Shown here one piece after another: positions 19,988-27,510 of a DNA stretch of 27,510 nucleotides. Each line of letters starts with the position of its first letter. Positions within the stretch are counted from its first letter, which is position 1. A model generated the notes under the pieces. The model searched no databases, was not told the DNA's origin, and worked only from the letters and a program-made list of their open reading frames with translations. Location of the stretch: positions 1-27,510 of the forward strand of contig MCGO01000357.1 in assembly GCA_002104985.1 (NCBI GenBank), given 5' to 3'. The translations under genes were made by a program, and so were the position numbers. Source of the DNA: Rhizoclosmatium globosum. Taxonomy: Eukaryota > Chytridiomycota > Chytridiomycetes > Chytridiales > Chytriomycetaceae.

Positions 19988-19994
19988 ATATATA
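19988..19994 (-). promoter_or_regulatory. Possible TATA box of the Helitron gene
   Basis: Minus strand TATATAT about 46 bp before the proposed ATG at 19942. The match is simple and the region AT-rich, so this is tentative. Confidence 0.3.
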
Positions 19995-20010
19995 ACCATT
20001 CTGAATTTTT

Positions 20011-20195
20011 TAATTTTGCAAGATACAAATTATATGCGACAAATGCAGGTCACATCAGGTTGTTTGGATTGTGTTTGTGTGTAGGATTAACAGTTGAAGG
20101 TCAGAAAAGCAAAACCAAACCTGAGTGGCGTGATTACATTGCAGTTGTCTTTGCAACGTTGTTAATTATGAAATATGAGTTTATTTTGCCTTAAA
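20011..20195. other. No gene seen between Helitron and F repeat
   Basis: About 185 bp with no recognised feature. It should hold the Helitron 5' terminus, but I see no convincing TC-type end. A plus-strand ORF crosses it (to 20194), but it is antisense to the Helitron exon and I do not support it. Confidence 0.4.
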
Positions 20196-20604
20196 AGAGA
20201 ACAGGGCCATTGGGAGTGTCGTTTGGTGTGGTGTCAACACCTTCAACCACCACTCAACACTGCGATCCTTGTTGGATCCAGCTCAAACTCTTCAAAAAGT
20301 ATCAATACACCTATGAGGGAACGCTCTACAAGTTTAGAGGAGAATGGAGGTAAGTTGAGTGTGTTGAGATGACTAGTGTACTTACGTTTTACTCAGATAT
20401 GCCAGTACCGTCGAAATCTACATAGAGTATCGAAACAACTACGAGGAAAGGATCTGCAAGTTTGGAGGTGAATGGAGGTAAGTTGAGTGTGTTGTGATGA
20501 ATGAAGTACTCAACTCCACATTCCCTTTGCCCCACCGCTCCTATTGTCTTCAACTTTCGGCCGCAGTCTTTCCTAATAATAGAGAAGGCCTGAGTAGAAT
20601 GTAA
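20196..20604 (+). pseudogene. Gene fragment F, right copy 1: duplicated exon, lost acceptor
   Basis: The plus strand is open from 20196 (RTGPLGVSFGVVS..., with a QHCDPCWIQLKLFKKYQ stretch) to a donor after 20349 (TGGAG|GTAAGT). A 47-bp intron (20350-20396, ends TTTTACTCAG) leads to an 81-bp exon, 20397-20477. That exon is a diverged repeat of the previous exon's end (YEERICKFGGEW versus YEGTLYKFRGEW) and ends at the same donor. The joins are phase 2, so the exon duplication adds 27 residues in frame. The next acceptor, at 20536-20537, is CG where the left copy has AG, so normal splicing to the last exon (20538-20604, TAA) is probably lost. Family unknown. Confidence 0.55.
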
Positions 20605-21153
20605 GGGTCGCGCTGTGTCCGTGTCAATTGATTAGATTGGTCAGTTTGCGCACAACACAACTGTACCTCCAATCCTTGACGACATTGGCCCACATTTCCT
20701 ACACGCCTCCTTTGAATCCCACTCGATTGATTGCGCTTGATTTCAGTGTTGGGAAAAGCTTTTTGGTGGAGTCAGATTTTGGATGTTTCTGCGAATGAAT
20801 AGAACTCTTTTCCCTTATGAGAAACATTGGTTTTTATTGGATAAACGTAATAGCAGCTTAATTCCCAAGAGCTGGACGATTTGATAATTGCACTAATCGC
20901 AATAGCGAAATTCTTTTTTAAGGTATGTCTCACAAACTCGGCCGCCGCAGCCTCCAAAATCGATCAAATAGCAAATAAAATTAATAGAAAAGTGCGCGCA
21001 ATTGTCACTTACCTACGGTCCAAGATGGAGGGACGGACTTGGATTATTGGGGTGAGGATCCCAATTGGGGCAAAGGTGCAGAGGTTACGGACAGACGGAC
21101 AGACAAATTCCCAAAGGCGGCACCTAAATGAAGTCCGAGTACTCATCCTCGGA
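20605..21153 (+). repeat. Non-coding tail of the F repeat, right copy 1
   Basis: Similar to 8453-8977. It contains a TTGATTTCAG site, TTAAGGTATGT, a GGACAGACGGACAGACAAA run at about 21092-21110, and a terminal inverted repeat TCCGAG...CTCGGA (21134-21153). I see no gene. Confidence 0.6.
21134..21153. repeat. Short hairpin at the satellite boundary
   Basis: TCCGAG and CTCGGA arms (6 bp) with an 8-base loop, also containing the 8-bp palindrome GAGTACTC. The satellite restarts immediately afterwards. The same sequence is at 23340-23360, and a variant with GAGTATAC follows it. Confidence 0.6.
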
Positions 21154-21428
21154 AATTTCAAACAGGACAATTAGGCTGAAAGTGCAACAGCCGGAATGTG
21201 TTGCACACCCCCTGCGTCTTGGCCCAACGCAATCAAAAACACTCCATCTTTTGCACACAGTACTGTGAACCAGAACGAAGCTGATTTGCAAGTTCAAACA
21301 GGACAATTAGGCTGAAAGTGCAACAGCCGGAATGTGTTGCACACCCACTGCGTCTTGGCCCAACACAATCAAAAACGCTCCATCTTTTGCACACAGTACT
21401 GTGAACCAGAAACAAGCTGATTTGCAAG
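21154..21428. repeat. Two satellite monomers between the duplicate copies
   Basis: Starts AATTTCAAACAGG and ends GATTTGCAAGTT, where it joins TTGCGGGCAG of the second copy. Both monomers are of the CCCAAC(A/G)CAATC type, same orientation as the large arrays. Confidence 0.95.
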
Positions 21429-22151
21429 TTTGCGGGCAGAAGATCGGGATAATGTATCTTGTTGTCTATTTTCTGTTTTTACAGCAGCGGAAAGGAGTTC
21501 ACGAGCAGAAGATCGGGATAACGTATTTTGTTGTTGAATGTCAACTTTTTGAGTATTTGTTTGAAGGCTTCTTGAACGTGCAGTTTTGATGGCTGTCGCT
21601 GACTGAATAGGAGGAGGCATAATTGGTTGAATTGATGCAAAACGTGAGCTGGATCTTCTTCCATCAATAATTTGAGATCCCAAATCTATTTCTAGTTAGT
21701 CTGGGTTGAATTTTAGATGAAGGAAACAAACTAGCAGCGGAAACATCAATGTCAATGGATTCTTGCCGGCCCCGATTATTGACTGCTTGAGGATTGAAAT
21801 TGACAGTTGCTTGTGTATCGGTGGATAAGGCAGGTGCTAATCAGAAAACATAAATAGTTGTGAGGTGATTGTGCACTCACTTTGTGGTTCAATGATCATA
21901 GGAGAGGAGTTAACTGCAGAATTATTGGGTGGCTGCAACGGAAATTCACCAAGAGACTTTGTCGGAGCAACGGCTGTTGTGGCTGAGGAAAGTTGATTGA
22001 GTTGGATGGCGATCAGATTCACAACAATCTCACCTTCGGCCTGGTCCAAGGAGGGAGCTTCAGCAACTTCAACTCTTCCAATCGTCGGTGGGGCTGATTG
22101 GCCTCTTCGCGCTGTTGTGGCGGCAGCAGTTCGCTTCGACTTTGGGGGCAT
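21429..22151 (-). pseudogene. Second copy of the Helitron N-terminal exons, 3'-truncated
   Basis: Contains copies of exon 1 (22151-21881), exon 2 (21836-21732) and most of exon 3 (from 21691) with the same introns and splice sites. It is cut at 21429, where exon 3 runs into satellite, so everything after the Arg/Ser-rich stretch (Cys domain, Rep, helicase) is absent. The promoter-proximal sequence is kept, so a short chimeric transcript reading into satellite is conceivable, but there is no evidence for it. Confidence 0.8.
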
Positions 22152-22404
22152 CGACAATTTCAGAGAAGAAACAGAGAAATGGAAGAGAAAAAACCAATAT
22201 ATAACCATTCTGAATTTTTTAATTTTGCAAGATACAAATTATATGCGACAAATGCAGGTCACATCAGGTTGTTTGGATTGTGTTTGTGTGTAGGATTAAC
22301 AGTTGAAGGTCAGAAAAGCAAAACCAAACCTGAGTGGCGTGATTACATTGCAGTTGTCTTTGCAACGTTGTTAATTATGAAATATGAGTTTATTTTGCCT
22401 TAAA

Positions 22405-22812
22405 AGAGAACAGGGCCATTGGGAGTGTCGTTTGGTGTGGTGTCAACACCTTCAACCACCACTCAACACTGCGATCCTTGTTGGATCCAGCTCAAACTCT
22501 TCAAAAAGTATCAATACACCTATGAGGGAACGCTCTGCAAGTTTAGAGGAGAATGGAGGTAAGTTGAGTGTGTTGAGATGACTAGTGTACTTACGTTTTA
22601 CTCAGATATGCCAGTACCGTCGAAATCTACATAGAGTATCGAAACAACTACGAGGAAAGGATCTGCAAGTTTGGAGGTGAATGGAGGTAAGTTGAGTGTG
22701 TTGTGATGAATGAAGTACTCAACTCCACATTCCCTTTGCCCACCGCTCCTATTGTCTTCAACTTTCGGCCGCAGTCTTTCCTAATAATAGAGAAGGCCTG
22801 AGTAGAATGTAA
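22405..22812 (+). pseudogene. Gene fragment F, right copy 2
   Basis: The same two tandem exons, 47-bp intron and last exon as at 20196-20604, with one amino-acid change in the antisense-independent F frame (YK to CK: TLYKF becomes TLCKF). The acceptor before the last exon is again CG, and one C of the preceding run is lost near 22740. TAA at 22810-22812. This copy arose by the 2.2-kb duplication. Confidence 0.55.
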
Positions 22813-23313
22813 GGGTCGCGCTGTGTCCGTGTCAATTGATTAGATTGGTCAGTTTGCGCACAACACAACTGTACCTCCAATCCTTGACGACATTGGCCCA
22901 CATTTCCTACACGCCTCCTTTGAATCCCACTCGATTGATTGCGCTTGATTTCAGTGTTGGGAAAAGCTTTTTGGTGGAGTCAGATTTTGGATGTTTCTGC
23001 GAATGAATAGAACTCTTTTCCCTTATGAGAAACATTGGTTTTTATTGGATAAACGTAATAGCAGCTTAATTCCCAAGAGCTGGACGATTTGATAATTGCA
23101 CTAATCGCAATAGCGAAATTCTTTTTTAAGGTATGTCTCACAAACTCGGCCGCCGCAGCCTCCAAAATCGATCAAATAGCAAATAAAATTAATAGAAAAG
23201 TGCGCGCAATTGTCACTTACCTACGGTCCAAGATGGAGGGACGGACTTGGATTATTGGGGTGAGGATCCCAATTGGGGCAAAGGTGCAGAGGTTACGGAC
23301 AGACGGACAGACA
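22813..23313 (+). repeat. Non-coding tail of the F repeat, right copy 2
   Basis: Copy of 20605-21113 with almost no changes. No gene seen. Confidence 0.6.
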
Positions 23314-23409
23314 AATTCCAAAGGCGGCACCTAAATGAAGTCCGAGTACTCATCCTCGGAAATTCCCAAAGGCGGCACCTAAATGAAGTCCGAGTATACA
23401 TCCTCGGAA
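23314..23409. repeat. 48-bp direct duplication next to the satellite
   Basis: Two adjacent copies of a 48-bp unit containing AAAGGCGGCACCTAAATG and the TCCGAG...CTCGGA hairpin (about 23314-23361 and 23362-23409). The second has GAGTATAC in place of GAGTACTC. Copy 1 of the large duplication has only one unit here. Confidence 0.9.
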
Positions 23410-26400
23410 ATTTCAAACAGGACAATTAGGCTGAAAGTGCAACAGCCGGAATGTGTTGCACACCCCCTGCGTCTTGGCCCAACGCAATCAAAAACACTCC
23501 ATCTTTTGCACACAGTACTGTGAACCAGAACGAAGCTGATTTGCAAGTTCAAACAGGACAATTAGGCTGAAAGTGCAACAGCCGGAATGTGTTGCACACT
23601 CCCCTGCATCTTGGCCAAACACAAGGGAAAACGCTCCATCTTTTGCACACAGTACTGTGAACCAGAAACAAGCTGATTTGCAAGTTCAAACAGGACAATT
23701 AGGCTGAAAGTGCAACAGCCGGAATGTGTTGCACACCCACTGCGTCTTGGCCAAACACAAGGGAAAACACTCCATCTTTTGCACACAGTCCTGTGAAGCA
23801 GAAACAAGCTGATTTGCAATTTCAAACAGGACAATTTGGCTGAACGTGCAACAGCCGGAATGTGTTGCACACCCCCTGCGTCTTGGCCAAACACAAGGGA
23901 AAACACTCCATCTTTTGCACACAGTCCTGTGAACCAGAAACAAGCTGATTTGCAATTTATAACAAGACAATTTGGCTGAAAGTGCAACAGCCGGAATGTG
24001 TTGCACACCCACTGCGTCTTGGCCAAACACAAGGGAAAACACTCCATCTTTTGCACACAGTCCTGTGAACCAGAAACAAGCTGATTTGCAATTTATAACA
24101 CGACAATTTGGCTGAAAGTGCAACAGCCGGAATGTGTTGCACACCCCCTGCGTCTTGGCCAAACACAAGGGAAAACACTCCATCTTTTGCACACAGTCCT
24201 GTGAACCAGAAACAAGCTGATTTGCAATTTATAACAAGACAATTTGGCTGAAAGTGCAACAGCCGGAATGTGTTGCACACCCACTGCGTCTTGGCCAAAC
24301 ACAAGGGAAAACACTCCATCTTTTGCACACAGTCCTGTGAAGCAGAAACAAGCTGATTTGCAAGTTCAAACAGGACAATTAGGCTGAAAGTGCAACAGCC
24401 GGAATGTGTTGCACACCCCCTGCGTCTTGGCCCAACACAATCAAAAACGCTCCATCTTTTGCACACAGTACTGTGAACCAGAAACAAGCTGATTTGCAAT
24501 TTCAAACAGGACAATTAGGCTGAAAGTGCAACAGCCAGAATGTGTTGCACACCCACTGCGTCTTGGCCAAAACACAAGGGAAAACACTCCATCTTTTGCA
24601 CACAGTCCTGTGAACCAGAAACAAGCTGATTTGCAATTTAAACACGACAATTTGGCTGAAAGTGCAACAGCCGGAATGTGTTGCACACCCACTGCGTCTT
24701 GGCCCAAACACAAGGGAAAACGCTCCATCTTTTGCACACAGTCCTGTGAAGCAGAAACAAGCTGATTTGCAAGTTCAAACAGGACAATTAGGCTGAAAGT
24801 GCAACAGCCGGAATGTGTTGCACACCCCTGCATCTTGGCCAAACACAAGGGAAAACCTCCATCTTTTGCACACAGTACTGTGAACCAGAAACAAGCTGAT
24901 TTGCAAGTTCAAACAGGACAATTTGGCTGAACGTGCAACAGCCGGAATGTGTTGCACACCCACTGCGTCTTGGCCAAACACAAGGGAAAACGCACCATCT
25001 TTTGCACACAGTCCTGTGAAGCAGAAACAAGCTGATTTGCAATTTCAAACAGGACAATTAGGCTGAAAGTGCAACAGCCGGAATGTGTTGCACACCCCTG
25101 CTCTTGGCCAAACACAAGGGAAAACGCTCCATCTTTTGCACACAGTACTGTGAACCAGAAACAAGCTGATTTGCAAGTTCAAACAGGACAATTTGGCTGA
25201 AAGTGCAACAGCCGGAATGTGTTGCACACCCACTGCGTCTTGGCCAAAACACAAGGGAAAACACTCCATCTTTTGCACACAGTCCTGTGAAGCAGAAACA
25301 AGCTGATTTGCAAGTTCAAACAGGACAATTTGGCTGAAAGTGCAACAGCCGGAATGTGTTGCACACCCACTGCGTCTTGGCCAAACACAAGGGAAAACAC
25401 TCCATCTTTTGCACACAGTCCTGTGAACCAGAAACAAGCTGATTTGCAATTTCAAACAGGACAATTAGGCTGAAAGTGCAACAGCCGGAATGTGTTGCAC
25501 ACCCCCTGCGTCTTGGCCCAACACAATCAAAAACGCTCCATCTTTTGCACACAGTACTGTGAACCAGAAACAAGCTGATTTGCAAGTTCAAACAGGACAA
25601 TTTGGCTGAAAGTGCAACAGCCGGAATGTGTTGCACACCCACTGCGTCTTGGCCAAACACAAGGGAAAACACTCCATCTTTTGCACACAGTCCTGTGAAC
25701 CAGAAACAAGCTGATTTGCAATTTCAAACAGGACAATTGGCTGAAAGTGCAACAGCCGGAATGTGTTGCACACCCACTGCGTCTTGGCCAAACACAAGGG
25801 AAAACACTCCATCTTTTGCACACAGTCCTGTGAACCAGAACAAGCTGATTTGCAATTCAAACAGGACAATTTGGCTGAAAGTGCAACAGCCGGAATGTGT
25901 TGCACACCCCCTGCGTCTTGGCCAACACAAGGGAAAACACTCCATCTTTTGCACACAGTCCTGTGAACCAGAAACAAGCTGATTTGCAAGTTCAAACAGG
26001 ACAATTAGGCTGAAAGTGCAACAGCCGGAATGTGTTGCACACCCCCTGCGTCTTGGCCCAACACAATCAAAAACACTCCATCTTTTGCACACAGTCTGTG
26101 AACCAGAAACAAGCTGATTTGCAAGTTCAAACAGGACAATTAGGCTGAAAGTGCAACAGCCGGAATGTGTTGCACACCCCCTGCGTCTTGGCCCAACACA
26201 AGGGAAAACACTCCATCTTTTGCACACAGTCCTGTGAACCAGAAACAAGCTGATTTGCAAGTTCAAACAGGACAATTAGGCTGAAAGTGCAACAGCCGGA
26301 ATGTGTTGCACACCCCCTGCGTCTTGGCCCAACACAAGGGAAAACACTCCATCTTTTGCACACAGTCCTGTGAACCAGAAACAAGCTGATTTGCAAGTTC

Positions 26401-27510
26401 AAACAGGACAATTAGGCTGAAAGTGCAACAGCCGGAATGTGTTGCACACCCCCTGCGTCTTGGCCCAACACAATCAAAAACACTCCATCTTTTGCACACA
26501 GTCCTGTGAACCAGAAGCAAGCTGATTTGCAAGTTCAAACAGGACAATTAGGCTGAAAGTGCAACAGCCGGAATGTGTTGCACACCCCCTGCGTCTTGGC
26601 CCAACACAATCAAAAACACTCCATCTTTTGCACACAGTCCTGTGAACCAGAAGCAAGCTGATTTGCAAGTTCAAACAGGACAATTAGGTTGAAAGTGCAA
26701 CAGCCGGAATGTGTTGCACACCCCCTGCGTCTTGGCCAACACAAGGGAAAACACTCCATCTTTTGCACACAGTCCTGTGAACCAGAAACAAGCTGATTTG
26801 CAAGTTCAAACAGGACAATTGGCTGAAAGTGCAACAGCCGGAATGTGTTGCACACCCCCTGCGTCTTGGCCAACACAAGGGAAAACACTCCATCTTTTGC
26901 ACACTCCTGTGAACCAGAAAGCAAGCTGATTTGCAAGTTCAAACAGGACAATTACTGAAAGTGCAACAGCCGGAATGTGTTGCACACCCCCTGCGTCTTG
27001 GCCCAACACAAGAAAACCTCCATCTTTGCACACAGTCTGTGAACCAGAAACAAGCTGATTTTGCAAGTTCAAACAGGACAATTGGCTGAAAGTGCAACAG
27101 CCGGAATGTGTTGCACACCACTGCGTCTTGGCCAACACAAGGAAAACACTCCATCTTTTGCACACAGTCCTGTGAACCAGAAACAAGCTGATTTGCAAGT
27201 TCAAACAGGACAATTAGGCTGAAAGTGCAACAGCCGGAATGTGTTGCACACCCCTGCGTCTTGGCCAAACACAAGGGAAAACACTCCATCTTTTGCACAC
27301 AGTCCTGTGAACCAGAAACAAGCTGATTTGCAAGTTCAAACAGGACAATTAGGCTGAAAGTGCAACAGCCGGAATGTGTTGCACACCCCTGCGTCTTGGC
27401 CAACACAAGGGAAAACACTCCATCTTTTGCACACAGTCCTGTGAACCAGAAACAAGCTGATTTGCAAGTTCAAACAGGACAATTAGGCTGAAAGTGCAAC
27501 AGCCGGAATG
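23409..27510. repeat. Right satellite array
   Basis: Same monomer, orientation and hairpin block as the left array, about 31 copies, running off the end of the window. Copies from about 26000 on are mostly of the CAAGTTCAAAC type with CACCCCCTGCG; copies at 23700-25700 are mixed. The last 600 bp have more one-base deletions than the rest. No gene. Confidence 0.97.

Larger units (their letters stand above)
8978..20010 (-). mobile_element. Degenerate autonomous-type Helitron
   Basis: One minus-strand gene spans 19942 to 9034 and contains, in order, a Helitron-associated N-terminal Cys domain, fragments of the Helitron_like_N / Rep region, and a PIF1-type superfamily 1 helicase. That domain order defines autonomous Helitrons, rolling-circle transposons. 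The ends given are approximate: I could not identify a convincing TC start or hairpin plus CTRR end. The outer limits are set by the F repeats on both sides. The element is broken by reading-frame changes near 18.15, 17.42, 16.8 and 15.15 kb, by loss of the HUH segment, and by the insertion at 10796-14280. It is surely immobile on its own now. Confidence 0.85.
19220..21428. repeat. Tandem duplication, copy 1 (about 2.2 kb)
   Basis: This unit (Helitron exons 1-3 region, F repeat, two satellite monomers) is repeated head-to-tail from 21429. The offset is 2209 bp at the start and 2208 bp after a one-base deletion near 22740. Differences I saw are few: one substitution in the F exon (CTCTACAAG versus CTCTGCAAG), the deletion just named, and one base lost near 23318. 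Confidence 0.95.
21429..23599. repeat. Tandem duplication, copy 2
   Basis: Nearly identical to 19220-21348. The match runs through the F tail and the first satellite monomer, including a rare CCCAACGCAATC variant, and stops inside the second monomer after TGTTGCACAC, where copy 2 carries a different monomer type. A 48-bp segment just before the satellite is doubled in this copy only. Confidence 0.93.

Noticed and set aside
8978..20010. Exact Helitron termini (TC start, hairpin plus CTRR end)
   Set aside because: CTAA occurs in GGACCTAACC near 8965 on the minus strand, but no stable hairpin precedes it and no matching TC end is clear near 20.0-20.2 kb. I leave the ends approximate.
19788..20194. 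Plus-strand ORFs over the Helitron 5' end, repeated at 21997-22403
   Set aside because: Antisense to exon 1 and its upstream region; duplicated only because the DNA is.
20772..20957. 61-codon minus-strand ORF in the F tail, repeated at 22980-23165
   Set aside because: Not preserved in the left F tail, where the same region is diverged; chance ORF.
8192..21153. The F repeats as LTRs of a retroelement around the central block
   Set aside because: They contain exon/intron structure, lack TG...CA ends, and no reverse transcriptase, integrase or primer binding site lies between them.
23562..27418. The same kind of ORFs in the right satellite
   Set aside because: Same cause as in the left array.

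Overview
The window reads as eukaryotic, probably animal, heterochromatin-like DNA: a tandem satellite interrupted by one block of nested mobile elements. Supporting signs are spliceosomal introns of about 40-90 bp with GT/AG ends that fit the reading frames, AATAAA signals, and an intron-bearing Helitron-type gene. An arthropod or other small-intron invertebrate is my best guess, made from intron size and Helitron architecture only; no host marker gene is present to prove it.

Layout. (1) 1-7912: a head-to-tail satellite of about 135 bp, 58 counted copies. (2) 7913-8977: a short segment with a minus-strand ORF, then a plus-strand fragment of an unrecognised spliced gene (called F here). (3) About 8978-20010, minus strand: a decayed autonomous-type Helitron. 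Read from 19942 downward it has a Ser/Thr/Arg-rich N-terminus in small exons, a Cys-containing Helitron-associated domain, an acidic linker, parts of a Helitron Rep domain, and a PIF1-type helicase with Walker A, Walker B, a GDFLQL motif and C-terminal helicase motifs. (4) 10796-14280: a 3485-bp DNA transposon-like insert inside the helicase exon, with 14-bp inverted ends and a 9-bp target duplication. It carries five exon-like 147-bp repeats and broken plus-strand coding sequence. (5) 20200-21153: a second copy of F. (6) 21154-21428: two satellite monomers. (7) 21429-23599: a nearly identical tandem copy of 19220-21390, i.e. Helitron 5' end + F + satellite. (8) 23409-27510: satellite again, same orientation, about 31 copies.

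How it fits together. The satellite stops at 7912 and restarts at about 21154 at the same point of the monomer, so the two arrays look like one array split by the inserted block. The order of events I infer is: Helitron plus F block into the satellite; DNA transposon into the helicase; a late 2.2-kb tandem duplication whose junction lies in satellite. The Helitron no longer looks functional: the reading frame changes at several points, the stretch that should hold the HUH motif is not there, and the helicase is interrupted. The many long minus-strand ORFs inside the satellite follow from its base composition and are not genes.
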